Source: Tranzscheliella williamsii (taxonomy: Eukaryota > Basidiomycota > Ustilaginomycetes > Ustilaginales > Ustilaginaceae). Taken from it: a DNA stretch of 64,000 nt. Below are positions 1 to 10,065 of the stretch, piece by piece (within the stretch, counting starts at the first letter, position 1; each line of letters starts with the position of its first letter). The notes under the pieces are model-generated. The model was not told where the DNA came from. It searched no databases and saw only the letters and a program-made list of their open reading frames with translations. The position numbers and the translations under genes are program-made. Location of the stretch: assembly GCA_023212725.1 (NCBI GenBank), contig JALBYF010000024.1:62001-126000 (forward strand), written 5' to 3'.

Positions 1-1959
1 GTTTCCCCCTCGACTGGCCGCCCCTACACGCCTCTCGACGTGCTTCAGGCGGCGCTCTGGGTCAGCAACGAGCTGCGCAACCACATCCTCTCTAGCACCA
101 GGTTCGGTCGGCCGTCCAGCACGCTCGGCTGGGAGAACGACGTGGAGGAGACGCAGGAATCCCTGGCCTCGTCTCCGGAGGCCAACGCAGCAGCGGCCGA
201 GGGCGAGAGCTTCGGTGAGCTTGGTGTGTCCAGCTCCATTGCCGAGTTCCGCCGGGCGTACGAACTGTCGGTCGCTGCCTCGGCCGCAACGACGCGCTTT
301 CCCAATAGTCGGTCCGGGACTCCGATGAGTACGGGCGGCAATTTGCCCGAGCTGGGCCCGGAAGCACCTGCCGGTCTCGGTGGCATTGCGCCGAGCCCGC
401 TGCTTTTTGGCGCGTCGGGTGGGCGGGCGGCGCTCCTCCGCCGACGCTATTACCTGGTCCCCTCGGACGACACTGTGCGTTATGGTGACGGGCTCATGTC
501 CGTCGTCGGCATCAGCACGCCCTCCTCCACTCACCCTGCCCGCGCAGCGCAGCAGCCTGGCAGCCGGTCGCCGTCGCCCCTACCGCAGGCGGAGCACGAT
601 CTCGGCCCATCGGGATACGCAGCGGCGCAGATCCCTCACACCATCCCGATTGCCAGCCTTGCCCACCAAGAGCACAGCCCGACCGCCCCTCTGAAGAAAG
701 ATCGCGAACACTACTTTGGCATGGCGAACGACGTCGCCACAGGGCACGAGCTCGGCGAGAACGCGTACCGGAATCTGCATGTCGACTCGGGCGTGGCGCC
801 GTCGGCTTCCAAGTCGCGCTCGCTCCGCTGCGACGAGGCCGAGCCACGGCGGTCGACACGCGGGTCCGCATCGCCGTTCTACGCCAAGACAGACGACCCC
901 GACAGCGGCGATGCATCGTCGTCGGCGTCGACGCCGGTGCCCGCTGAGCGGTGGAGCGGCTACGAGCCGATGCGGATCGGCGTCGAGTTCTTTGGTATCG
1001 AGAAACTACAGGAAAAGCAGCGGCTCTACTCGCCGACCTTTTTCTACGCTGGCAGTATCTGGAACCTGTACATCCAGGTAGTGAAGAAGGCCAAGGGCAT
1101 CCAGCTCGGCATCTACCTGCATCGGCAGAGCCCCAGCGAGACGCTCCCGCCTCCGTCTGCGCCCTCGGGGATGGAAGCAGAGGCGCCCTCGGCGGGCACG
1201 CCCAGCACACCCGGGATGGTAGGGGCGGGCTCTCCTACGCAGAGGCGGCACTCGGCGGCGCCGAGGAGCAGGGTGGATGGCGTGGAGGAGGCACACGGCG
1301 ACGGTGATGTGTCTGGCGGCGTGGGCGCGAGCGCGATGCACGGGCCGAGGGCGGGGACGGCGGTGCCAGTGCTGGGGGGGTTGGCGGTGGCCGAAGCGAG
1401 CGGAAGCTTTTTCGACACTAGTTTCGCGTCGCCGGTGCGCGGCGGTGCTACGCAGGCGGCGAGCGCGCCCGGCGCGCTGTTCGGCGGGATGGGCGGCTCG
1501 ATCCACCTGCCCGGCGGCCAGACAGTGACCCACGTCATGTCACCGGCCGCACCCGCCCGCGACGACGGCACCTCGCTGCCGCCCCTCGCCTCGTTGGCGA
1601 CGCTCGACGCACACCTCTTCAGCGACCCGCCCTTCACCACCGCGCGGCCCGCCCCGCCCGTAGTCCCGCTCTTCGCCGGCGGCCCCTCGGTCTACCAGAG
1701 CTGCCCGCCGCCCCCCATCCCCTACCGCGACCCGCGCAAGGAACTGCGCGCCTACTTCTCGATCCACTGCCCCAGCCCGCTCGGCAACGCGCTCACCCGC
1801 TTCAGCTCCGGCCCCGACCGCTTCACCATCAGCCAGAGCTGGGGCTGGAAGTCCAGCTCCCTCCTCGGCTCCGTCTACCTCGACCATGGCGACCCCGCCC
1901 AGCCGCGCTCCGCCTTCTGGCCCCGCTTCCGCTGCGTCTGCACCATCGGCCTCGTCTAG
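1..1959 (+). CDS. BTB/MATH-like regulatory protein, C-terminal part (5' end outside window)
   Basis: The reading frame is open from base 1, so the gene starts upstream of the window and about 652 codons are visible. The first ATG inside the frame is not an evident start. Two conserved blocks stand out. Around residues 325-375 is GVEFFGIEKLQEKQRLYSP, followed by a strand-rich stretch ending GIYLHRQSP. Near the C-terminus is RKELRAYFSIHCPSP followed by FTISQSWGWKSS. Together they resemble the MATH-like half of fungal BTB/POZ proteins of the germ-cell-less type. Between and before them are long Ser/Pro/Ala/Gly-rich, presumably disordered segments. Any BTB domain itself would lie in the missing 5' part, so the class is inferred from these blocks. 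The gene converges on the oxysterol-binding protein gene, with 126 bp between stop codons. Confidence 0.6.
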   Translation, partial: VSPSTGRPYTPLDVLQAALWVSNELRNHILSSTRFGRPSSTLGWENDVEETQESLASSPEANAAAAEGESFGELGVSSSIAEFRRAYELSVAASAATTRFPNSRSGTPMSTGGNLPELGPEAPAGLGGIAPSPLLFGASGGRAALLRRRYYLVPSDDTVRYGDGLMSVVGISTPSSTHPARAAQQPGSRSPSPLPQAEHDLGPSGYAAAQIPHTIPIASLAHQEHSPTAPLKKDREHYFGMANDVATGHELGENAYRNLHVDSGVAPSASKSRSLRCDEAEPRRSTRGSASPFYAKTDDPDSGDASSSASTPVPAERWSGYEPMRIGVEFFGIEKLQEKQRLYSPTFFYAGSIWNLYIQVVKKAKGIQLGIYLHRQSPSETLPPPSAPSGMEAEAPSAGTPSTPGMVGAGSPTQRRHSAAPRSRVDGVEEAHGDGDVSGGVGASAMHGPRAGTAVPVLGGLAVAEASGSFFDTSFASPVRGGATQAASAPGALFGGMGGSIHLPGGQTVTHVMSPAAPARDDGTSLPPLASLATLDAHLFSDPPFTTARPAPPVVPLFAGGPSVYQSCPPPPIPYRDPRKELRAYFSIHCPSPLGNALTRFSSGPDRFTISQSWGWKSSSLLGSVYLDHGDPAQPRSAFWPRFRCVCTIGLV

Positions 1960-2085
1960 CGCCCCATCCACCCAGCCATACATACTTCCACTCACAGACC
2001 CACGCATGTGCGACCCGCGCATGTGCTGAGATGAGCTCCGTGAATTCGCAAACTGTGCAGACTGGCGCGTGGCACGGCGGGGCGG

Positions 2086-4251
2086 CTAGACATCAAAGAC
2101 GGCGGGGACCTCGGCGACGTCCCAGACGCGCGCGCCGTCTTCGAGCGCCTTCTTGCGCAGCTTGAAGTAGTCGCCTGCCGGCCCGCCGTACTGCCAGTCG
2201 GGCGGGCCGTCGGTGGCGCGGTGGAACCAGCGCGGCGTGTGCTCGGTCTGGTCGGCGGCGAGCTGGCGGCGGCGCGCGCGCTGCGCCTCCTCGAGCTTGT
2301 GCTTGAGCTGCTCCGCCTCCTCCACCCGGCCCTCCTCGAACGCGCGCTGGTCCGGCCGCAGCCGTGTGTCGGTGGCCGGCAGCACGTCCTTGCAGTCCTC
2401 GGTCAGCTCGTTGAGCGACATGGCAAAAAAGGTGAATCCGTAGTACTCCTCGGCGTACGCCGGCAGCTCGCTCGCCTCCCACAGCACCTGGTAGTTCTCC
2501 TTGTCCCGCTGCCGCGCCAGCGACTCGGACCACTTGCCCTTGACACTGGTCACCTGCTTGTCGTTGGCGTCAAACACCTTGCCCTCGACGTGGTTTCGCG
2601 ACGAGGCTCCCCCCCACATGTTGCCCTCCTTGAAATCAATCACCAGCCGCTGGCCGGTGCTCTCGTTGGTCACCGTCAGCTCGCCGACGTGCTCCAGATA
2701 CTTGTTGCCCGCCAGCAGATTGCGCATGAACGAGCTCGGCCTGCTGATCGAAAAGACATCGCCGTCGCCCATCTCCAGCCGCGACTGGCCCTCGGGGATC
2801 AGCTCGAGACTCTTGCCCCAGAACTTGTTCTTGACCACGCTCCAGCCCTGCACCTTCCAGCCCTTGCCTTCGGCGTAGTAGGCCACAACGGGAGGCTGGT
2901 GGACCACCTTCTCGGCGAGGAATCGGAGATGCTTGTCCTCGCGCACACACTCGTACGTTTCGCCGAGCAGCGGGTTGAACGGCTTGCGGCTGGCGCGCAG
3001 CTTGGTGCTCGCATATCCAGAGAGTGCAAACGCGCCCACCAAGCAGATGCGCTCGACCCAGTCGTCGCTCTTGCCCGCACGCTCGAGCAGATCGGCAGCA
3101 TACTCGTACTCCTCGGCGGTAGCCTGGAGGAGCGAGAGCGGACAGTTGAACGAGACGGGAAACGAGATGGTGGAGAGATCTTTGCCGACATTCTTCTTAA
3201 GCATGCTGAAGAGCGAGACTTCATCGCCAGACACCTTGGCGGGCAGCTTCTTGCGGTACTGCACCACCTGTTTGCCGCCGCTGCCGCGATGACCGCTTTC
3301 GTCCACGGTGCGGTTGTCGTCGCTGTCGGGCTGCGAGTCGTCGCCCTCCGAGTCGTCGTCATTGTCGCTCGACTCGGAGCGCGAGGTGGAGCTCTCATCC
3401 TCGCCTTCGCCCTTGGCGTCGTCGGACATGAAGAGCTCTTCGCCGCCGTGGCTGTCGGCATCGTAAAAGATGGCCGAGTCAGTACCGGTGGTGGCGAGCG
3501 ACGAGACCGACATGCGGCTGCTGCGGCTTCTGCCGGCTTCACCGTTCTGGGTCGAGAGCGAGCGCATGGTGCCGCTGTTGGGGTCGCTGCGCGGGATCTT
3601 GGTCTCGATCGCCTGCTTGAGCTGCTCAAATTCGGCGGTGAGCTGATCGGCGGCGAGCTGGACGGCGGCAAGATCGTCGGTGTTCTCGGACGATTTGGCG
3701 CCAAAGGCACCCATGATGGCATCGGCGGCCGACTTGTTGGCGCCTTTGTTCTTCAGGGCGGCGGAGCGGGCGTTGATGTCGTTGACGAGCGCGGCAGTCT
3801 GGTCGAGGTGGGTAAAGACGTGGCTCATGTCGACCGCCTGCAGATCGGAGCCGGTGGAGACATAGACACGCTGGAGGCTGCCTGCAGGGCGATCGGGGAT
3901 GAAGGAGCGGAGATGGTCACGCCAAGCCTCAAAGTCCTGGGGCGAGAGGGTCTTGAGGTGGAAGACGCTGGAGCCAGAGTCGACGTGGATGGAGCCGTGG
4001 CGCATGCTGCTGGTGACCGAGGCGTGGGGAATCTCGATGGCATCGCGCGTCGCCTTGTCAGGGCTGATGGCGTAGGTGAGGGTGCCCTCGCTGGTCAGCA
4101 CGAGAAAGCGCTTGGCATAGCCTTGCATCTTCTTGCGCTTCTTCTTGAGCACCCATCCGGAATGGACGACGTCTAGCTGTTCGATCTTGAGCCCGTGCGA
4201 GGCAGCAACGCCGGCGCCGCCAGACGGCTTGCGATCGCGGCTGTTCCCCAT
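2086..4251 (-). CDS. OSH3: Oxysterol-binding protein with PH domain (Osh3-like)
   Basis: This is a 721-aa lipid-transfer protein expected at ER contact sites, where OSBP-related proteins exchange sterols or other lipids against PI4P. Residues about 27-118 form a PH domain (VHSGWVLKKKRKKMQGYAKR ... HLRSF). Residues 261-267 read IFYDADS inside an acidic, Ser-rich linker, which resembles an FFAT motif for binding the ER protein VAP/Scs2. An acidic stretch follows (about 280-320). Residues about 335-700 are the OSBP-related domain, with the landmark KPFNPLLGETYE at 423-434. The family signature EQVSHHPP appears here as EKVVHQPP (447-454), a divergence that also fits Osh3-type proteins. No GOLD or ankyrin region is seen. 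The start is the ATG at 4251; the N-terminal MGNS could suit myristoylation, but this is unproven. Orthology to Osh3 rather than another PH-bearing Osh protein is inferred. Confidence 0.9.
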   Translation of the reverse strand: MGNSRDRKPSGGAGVAASHGLKIEQLDVVHSGWVLKKKRKKMQGYAKRFLVLTSEGTLTYAISPDKATRDAIEIPHASVTSSMRHGSIHVDSGSSVFHLKTLSPQDFEAWRDHLRSFIPDRPAGSLQRVYVSTGSDLQAVDMSHVFTHLDQTAALVNDINARSAALKNKGANKSAADAIMGAFGAKSSENTDDLAAVQLAADQLTAEFEQLKQAIETKIPRSDPNSGTMRSLSTQNGEAGRSRSSRMSVSSLATTGTDSAIFYDADSHGGEELFMSDDAKGEGEDESSTSRSESSDNDDDSEGDDSQPDSDDNRTVDESGHRGSGGKQVVQYRKKLPAKVSGDEVSLFSMLKKNVGKDLSTISFPVSFNCPLSLLQATAEEYEYAADLLERAGKSDDWVERICLVGAFALSGYASTKLRASRKPFNPLLGETYECVREDKHLRFLAEKVVHQPPVVAYYAEGKGWKVQGWSVVKNKFWGKSLELIPEGQSRLEMGDGDVFSISRPSSFMRNLLAGNKYLEHVGELTVTNESTGQRLVIDFKEGNMWGGASSRNHVEGKVFDANDKQVTSVKGKWSESLARQRDKENYQVLWEASELPAYAEEYYGFTFFAMSLNELTEDCKDVLPATDTRLRPDQRAFEEGRVEEAEQLKHKLEEAQRARRRQLAADQTEHTPRWFHRATDGPPDWQYGGPAGDYFKLRKKALEDGARVWDVAEVPAVFDV

Positions 4252-5520
4252 CCTGTTTCGCTGTCGGTGAGCGGCGCACTCGAGCGCACGGGTCCAGCAA
4301 GAACGTGACTATGTAGATTCGACAGGAGCAGCCCCACAGATGGCTCGTCAGGAAAGTCTAGTGTGTGAGGTGGGTATCGGGAGTGAGGAGGAGTGGCAGC
4401 GCATCCAGGCAAGACAGGGCGGTGAGCAGCAGGGTAAGCGGCGGACAAGGGTATCCTGCTCGAGCTGTGGGGATGGCTCTCCCTGCCTCAGCCTTGGCCT
4501 TGCTGATGAGGATCTGTGCATTCGACTGCAGACGGCGTCGTAATGTCACTGTGTTCCACTGCCAACACAGTCTAACTACAGAACAGGTTTTGGAACCAAT
4601 ATCCATTTTGTCAAGCTGGACTGGCCAAATGGCTACATGCTCAGCCTCGCCTTGTACTTGAAATTGCGGCTGGTGAGCGCCGCTTTTTTAAGGGGAACCG
4701 CTCTTTCCGTCTCGCCCTCGGTCTCTCCGGCTGCGCTTCTCCACTTTTTGCAGCGGTCGCTTTTCACGTTCAGCTAGATCACAGGCACAGTCAATGAGTA
4801 GTCACCAATCCCGGATCACAGAAGTCACTGATTCTATTACGTCGGTTCGCACGCCGAGCCAGTTATAAGTTCCTAGTCGGGTCTTCCGCGAGCTGTGACA
4901 AAGAGCAGGTCTAGGCAGGTCCGCCAGCTGGGCGGCTCGCCACTCGAAGAGGCAGGAAGCGATTTCATCATCGCCGTCTTGGTGTCCGCGCTGCCCAACA
5001 GGTCAGCCGACCCCATAGCCATTGCGGAGACGCCCTGCTCGCTAAACATACAGCACCGCTCGCGGCTCGATAAAGGCAAGAGCAGAGGCATCGCGGCGGA
5101 ACCTCGCGCTTTGCTTGTCGGTGCACGTCGCAAACTAGCCACAGCTCCTGCACCGCATCGCCGAGGCAGCCCAGCTCCTCCTGTGCATCAGCTCGTCCTG
5201 TGTCCAAAGATCGCTTACCTGCTTGACGCCATCGAGCGCCGTTGCCTGCCTTTTTCAGCTGAAGCAAATCAATTCGTGAGAGCAAGACGGCTAGAATACA
5301 GTGGGTCCTGAGAGTGAGTGTTGGCCAGCACCCGACAGGCGCATGCAGCCTGTGCTATGGCCATCGACAAGGGCCGTGTGCCAGAGGTAGTGGGAGGCGA
5401 AGAGAGCGCGGCGAGGATGCAATACGGCACGGATCTATACACATTGAGCAGAGTTGTCAAAAGAGCGGAGCCAACGAGGCGAAGAGGAAAGCTAGCGGTG
5501 CTATACCTTGCGAATAATAT
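4252..5520. other. Intergenic stretch, possible small spliced gene not resolved
   Basis: No recognised gene lies in these 1.27 kb. The left part is probably the 5' leader and promoter of the Osh3-like gene. On the minus strand about 5300-4870 there are splice-like signals: a donor GTAAGC near 5220 and a following AG, leading to a coding-like stretch that reads EELGCLGDAVQELWLV. No complete gene model could be built. On the plus strand an ORF at 5318-5587 (89 codons, inner ATG near 5357) has coding-like composition, but it overlaps the end of the next minus-strand gene by 67 bp and matches no family I know. These are candidates only. Confidence 0.3.
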
Positions 5521-7296
5521 TCAGGCGCCGGTTCTGGATCGGGTCCGCGAGGCGACCGTGTCGGCAGGCATGTCTCCTGATCTGTGAGCCAGAGTGGGGC
5601 TTGCATTCTGTAGTGCCGAGCCTTTGCGACGGCCACGCGTACCTTCAGGGCTTCGACCAGCCGACGCTTTGCGCTGGTGTCCAGATACGTGTCGAGACGA
5701 GAGGAGAGAAGCCGACGCCTTGCGCGAGCCTGTCTCTTGATGGTGATCCGCATCCATCTCTTCGCTCTTGACCTTCTTGATCAGCGATGGCAAGGAAGCG
5801 GCCGTACTTACGTCTTGCACTTCCGACAATCCATCCTTCGACGTGTCATTCTGCGCATCTGCGAGAAGGCTCAGCCTGCCTCCAGTGCCGCGCTTGCGCC
5901 CGCCGGGCGTGGCTGGACTCCGGCCAGTGACAGTGCTGCGAGGCGAGCTCCGCGGTTCCAAGTCGATTCCGTCGACGCTGTAGGCACGTGCAGGTAGAGC
6001 CTCGGGAATCGCTTTCGACGCCAGTAGGCTCGTATCGGGAACTCTGTTCTCCTTGTTGGGGGTCGAAGGCATAATCCCTTGTAAAGAGTGCGGGCTGCTG
6101 AGCGCAAAGGGTGATCGAGGCGACTGAATGTCAGTGCTAGGTAGTGAGTGGTCCTGCGAGGGAGAGGTGCCGTCGGAGGAAAGCACCGCCGGTGGCTCGT
6201 CCTCGTAAACCGCCCAGCCAGGCATAGGTCGGGCTACGACGCCAAGAAAGAGACCTGACTTGGCGAATGCAAGTGTGTTTGGTGAACCGGCGAGTGGCGA
6301 ATCGGTGAGGGCGTGCAGCACGTCCATCGACCCACGCGATTCCGACACCGAAGGTCGACGGCCAGAAGGGATGCGTTGGGGCGCAGACCCCGGTCCCGTA
6401 TCCGATGCAAAGTAGTCGCTCATCTTTTGTGGGCTAGGACTCCCGCCCGGGCCTGCTCCTGCCTCCTCATGAGCAATGGCGACTTCCATACGCGAGACGC
6501 GATGTTTCTTCTTCGGCAAGCTTCGAAGATTCGCCGCCATGATTGCTGAAGAAGGTTGTTCCTGCGGCGTCTGGTCTTCGTCTGCTGCTTTACTCTGTTC
6601 CAGCCACGTTTCTCCACCGCAAACATCGATATTGGGTAGCGAATATTTGAACGCGGAGCGCGACGGCGTCGCGGGCTGTGCCACAGGACTTTCACCCGCA
6701 CCCGTTCTAAGTCGAGGCTCGGAGAACCTTTGTGTCGATGGACTGGGTTCCACAAAACTGGCAGGCTTGGGGCCAGTGGTATGAGGTGGCCGATGATTCC
6801 GGGTGTTGATGGGGGTACTTTTAGCATGCTTTGGCGTCGTTGTCCTGCTGGGCGAGTGGTGGGCAACATTGTGAACGTTTCGAGGCGAGAAGTGCGTCGC
6901 TGATTGTTTCTCCAGCGGCGCGTCGACGCTTGCGGTTCGTCGGGTAGGATTGGCAAACAGTTTGCGAGATACCGATGGCGGCTCCATCTCCATATTCTCT
7001 GCCTCGGAGTCCGAATCCATGGCAGCAGACATTGGGGAGACTGCACTGCTGGCGGAAGCGGAGCCTTCTCGTACTTGGCGATGGTTCTGCAGGACAGCCT
7101 GTTTATGCGGCGAGACCGAGCGCGAGCTTCTCTGACTGCGTGGCAAAGAAGACGAACGTGACCTGGTTGGGGACTTGAGGAAAAGATCGCCAGTGGAAGG
7201 TTGCGAGCCGGCCAGCGACTGCGTGACAAATGGATGCAGGGCAAGTTCCGCCAAGGGCTGGCGCAGCGTGCTGCCAAGTTGTACACAATGGGCCAT
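5521..7296 (-). CDS. Disordered SP/TP-rich protein, function unknown
   Basis: A 591-aa protein starting at the ATG at 7296. I do not recognise a folded domain. It is rich in Ser, Pro, Arg and Thr with many SP and TP dipeptides (for example FLKSPTRSRSSS, SPSRTTTPKHAKSTP, RSPATPGGRKRG), basic patches that could serve as nuclear localisation signals, and a central KEN-like PNKENRVP. The pattern fits a cell-cycle-regulated nuclear phosphoprotein, but that is inference. The 3' end is uncertain. A GTAAGT donor at 5806-5811 (minus strand), a CTGAT branch-like sequence and an AG before 5759 would remove about 52 nt. The frame would then switch to a basic helix-prone tail (KRRLVEALKVRVAVAKARHY) ending at 5457. 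The unspliced frame keeps good codon composition, so it is given here as the main model. Confidence 0.6.
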   Translation of the reverse strand: MAHCVQLGSTLRQPLAELALHPFVTQSLAGSQPSTGDLFLKSPTRSRSSSLPRSQRSSRSVSPHKQAVLQNHRQVREGSASASSAVSPMSAAMDSDSEAENMEMEPPSVSRKLFANPTRRTASVDAPLEKQSATHFSPRNVHNVAHHSPSRTTTPKHAKSTPINTRNHRPPHTTGPKPASFVEPSPSTQRFSEPRLRTGAGESPVAQPATPSRSAFKYSLPNIDVCGGETWLEQSKAADEDQTPQEQPSSAIMAANLRSLPKKKHRVSRMEVAIAHEEAGAGPGGSPSPQKMSDYFASDTGPGSAPQRIPSGRRPSVSESRGSMDVLHALTDSPLAGSPNTLAFAKSGLFLGVVARPMPGWAVYEDEPPAVLSSDGTSPSQDHSLPSTDIQSPRSPFALSSPHSLQGIMPSTPNKENRVPDTSLLASKAIPEALPARAYSVDGIDLEPRSSPRSTVTGRSPATPGGRKRGTGGRLSLLADAQNDTSKDGLSEVQDVSTAASLPSLIKKVKSEEMDADHHQETGSRKASASLLSSRHVSGHQRKASAGRSPEGTRGRRKGSALQNASPTLAHRSGDMPADTVASRTRSRTGA

Positions 7297-9315
7297 GACG
7301 AAAAGCTAGCGCCGTCGAGGCGTCTTGATGGCAGCGAGACTCTCCTCTACCAGTATTTGAGCGCGGAGGAAGTGGTCTAGTACCGGCAGCCGCTTGCAAC
7401 AAAAAAGGCCGGGTTCGAGGCGCGCTTTGAGTCGCGAAGTAGCACGTAGTAAAGAAACAGGCTGAGGTGGATGCGTGGAGATGAAGAAGTGCGTGAAATG
7501 AGGAAAGGTAGAGGCTGCAGACGACGCTGGATGTTGCGGGCAATTATAAGAGAACCAAGGCGGATGGTGGGAGCGTGTCTATGTATGTTTGACCTGCCCG
7601 CATACAAACGATGGATTCTATAATAAACCGATTGCCGCCTTCCGCTTGCCCGCCTGCCCGCCTGCGCGCCTGCCTCGGCACTGAGCCTTGACGTAGGTTG
7701 TATGCGTCACTTTGTGTTGCTTTCCATGCAAGAAAGGCCTGGAAGCTACTGACGCGCAGCTGCAACTAAAACTCTCCACAAGATCGGACCTCCTCAGCGC
7801 CATCGGATAATGCCTCGAAGCAGGGAGGATCATGAATCCCAAAGCGGTCTAAACCTTGATAAAGCTCGTCGGCTCACTAACCTAAACGCTCGATAGGAGT
7901 AGTCACAGTCTATATACAACGTCGATTAACTGTGTAGCATCGTCTTCACGCAAAGGTCACCCAAGACCTCATGCTATGCGGCTCCTGGCGGCCCCACCCA
8001 GCTTCATCTCAGTTCTGGCAGCAGGCGGAAGACCGAAAGATCCAACCTAGGATTTTGTTGATGCAGAGACGTGGCAGAACAGGGATGAAGAACGACTGCT
8101 CTCAGCTCACAGCGCCCTTGGTGGTAGTCAACGCAACTTGCTGTCAGCAGGTCCAGACCATCGCGAAAGCTTGATCAGCTCGATCGACCTGGCTGGCGCT
8201 AGGGGCGTCTGGCTTGGAAGCTCCACACTAAGCAAACGATCGATCAGGCTCAGTCAACCTTCGGGCCAAACCGATGACGAAATGGCGCCAATCACAGGGT
8301 TCTCATCGGCCGTCAAACTCGAGCATCGCGCGCCATTGCAACGCTGAGACTTACCAAAGAAGGCAGTCCTGAGTTGGCGATGGTGTTGACGGTATAGACC
8401 TATCTGGCTTCCACGCGTGCTGGCCGGTCCTCGTCACGTGCGTTCAGACTCGTTTCCATTGCAGCTCTAGTCTAATAGACAGCTCTGCATCTCCATGTTA
8501 ACTTCCTATCAATCGATTTGAATTAGATGCATTTCGAGCCCTGCGCCAAACCGCATGTATTATCAATATTCTCCTGCCGCTTGCATAAATGGTGGTAACC
8601 AGGGCAGGGGATGATTTGTTTGCGGATGGTATGTGTGTTAGCAGAGACTTGGCCGCCACGTTTCAAGTCCAAGGGCGATACCTGTTGGCAGGCGCAAGAG
8701 GAGGCGAGTCAAAGACACTATACATCTTGTTGAGCTGCTAAAACGAAACGGCGCTCTGCCCGACATGCATTGAACCGGGAGAAGACGAGTAGTGATTACA
8801 GATGTCAGAAGCTAGATGGGGTCGGTGAATTCAGTAGGGGTTTAGCTGCACTCTTGAAATAATCGGGTTCGAAACTGGGATCAGCTTTCACGCCGAGTCG
8901 ACATCTCAATTTCACATTTCACCCCGCATCTTTTCTGTGCCGCTGCTTGCGGTTGAGCGTGAGTGCTGTGCTAGCTTGCAAACGGCGGCACAGCTCTTTG
9001 AAGAGGCGTAATTGGTCATTGACGCAATCCTTGTCAACTCCGCCCAAGCAGCTTAGCTATTTAGTCGTCGAGGTGTGCCACAGCGCTTCCTACACCTTCC
9101 TTTTCCTTGTACACCCTGTCATCCATAGATCCTGCCCTCTCATCCCTCGACAATCGATAACCAAGCCGTTCAATTGGGAGCGTAGTCGTCAACGCTCTCT
9201 CCGCCGAGCAAACCGCCCAGCCGAAACAGGACGCCCGGCAGCTATCCCAGCCCAGCTCACCGCCTAGAAACGACGGAGGGATCATTACCTCGATTGTGGT
9301 CCGCCGGTCGAAACC
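7297..9315. other. 2.0-kb intergenic region, no gene seen
   Basis: Divergent promoter space between the disordered-protein gene (minus) and the small membrane-protein gene (plus). The ORFs here are short and have no recognisable product. It contains a short GC-rich tandem repeat (7643-7674). The sequence is more AT-rich than the genes, with scattered T-rich and TATA-like stretches (for example near 7905 and 8390). A GGTTCGAAAC string near 8866 looks like a tRNA B-box, but no cloverleaf could be formed around it. Confidence 0.5.
7643..7674. repeat. 8-bp GC-rich tandem repeat, four copies
   Basis: Four contiguous imperfect copies of CGCCTGCC. The first unit has T for C at position 4 and the third has G for C at position 8. 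It lies in the intergenic region upstream of the disordered-protein gene. It is probably a simple minisatellite seed; no function is apparent. Confidence 0.75.
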
Positions 9316-10065
9316 ATGTCGGCGTTTCGCGTCCAAAAGACACAGGAAGAGAGGGAGAAGAAGGTCTCGTTCAGGTTGACCCGGAACGCCTTCGAAACCA
9401 TCTGGAACGGCGGTGTCGGATCCGCTCTCTTGCTGCCGCACCTTGTGCTCCCAGTCTATGGGATTTATTTGCTGATCAGCCGATCTAGCCTCTGGGATCC
9501 TAGCTTAGACAATTACGTTGGAAGCTCCGTTGCTCTCCTCGAGGGCCTCGCTCTGGGAGCAGCCTTGGTTCTCGCCTACATTCGATTCAGCGCTTCTGGC
9601 AAAGCAATCAAGGGCCGACGAATCGAGAACAATGCCACCAGCGACGAAGAGAAGAGGCAAGCCCGCATCGATGTCGCCCTCCGCGCTGCCATCTATGTTT
9701 TCATGGTGGGCCTGATGTGGGAATATCTTATTCACTCCAAGTACTCGCCGCTCTCTTCCGAACACGCGCGGCAGACCTCGTCCGGTTTTGCTACGGCCAG
9801 CACGCAGGTGCGCAAGTTCTTCAACAACGAGAGCGCCCTGCCAAGTGTAGGCGAGACGCGGTCGCAGATGGCGGGCCTCGGTCTCGATTACGATGTGCGC
9901 AAGCAGCTCGCCGGTGCCGTTGCCAACTCGCCGCGCGTGCGCATTCCGGGTACCGGCCCGCCCCGCAAGAGCGTCTTCCTCCGCTCTTGGCAGTGGTTCT
10001 ACGCCAAGCTCACCGCCGGCCCCCGCCCGGGCCTGTTCGAAATCGGCCCCCGCAACTGGGTATGA
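9316..10065 (+). CDS. Small membrane protein, three predicted helices, unknown function
   Basis: A 249-aa protein with the start ATG at 9316 in good context (ACCATGTC). The N-terminal 25 residues are charged (FRVQKTQEEREKKVSFRL). Three hydrophobic segments follow, at about 33-57 (SALLLPHLVLPVYGIYLLIS), 68-92 (SSVALLEGLALGAALVLAYI) and 122-139 (ALRAAIYVFMVGLMWEYL). The C-terminal 100 residues are soluble and end in WFYAKLTAGPRPG followed by a Trp-containing tail. No enzymatic motif is visible, and I do not recognise the family. It could be an ER or mitochondrial membrane protein. It has no intron and converges with ureF, with 225 bp between stop codons. Confidence 0.7.
   Translation: MSAFRVQKTQEEREKKVSFRLTRNAFETIWNGGVGSALLLPHLVLPVYGIYLLISRSSLWDPSLDNYVGSSVALLEGLALGAALVLAYIRFSASGKAIKGRRIENNATSDEEKRQARIDVALRAAIYVFMVGLMWEYLIHSKYSPLSSEHARQTSSGFATASTQVRKFFNNESALPSVGETRSQMAGLGLDYDVRKQLAGAVANSPRVRIPGTGPPRKSVFLRSWQWFYAKLTAGPRPGLFEIGPRNWV

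Noticed and set aside
2221..4176. A 651-codon open frame on the plus strand opposite the oxysterol-binding gene
   Set aside because: It is antisense to an unmistakable PH/ORD protein, its sequence is Leu/Arg/Val-rich without family motifs, and it arises from GC-rich codon structure.
8860..8890. GGTTCGAAAC string resembling a tRNA B-box
   Set aside because: No matching A-box at the right distance and no acceptor, D or anticodon stem could be paired.
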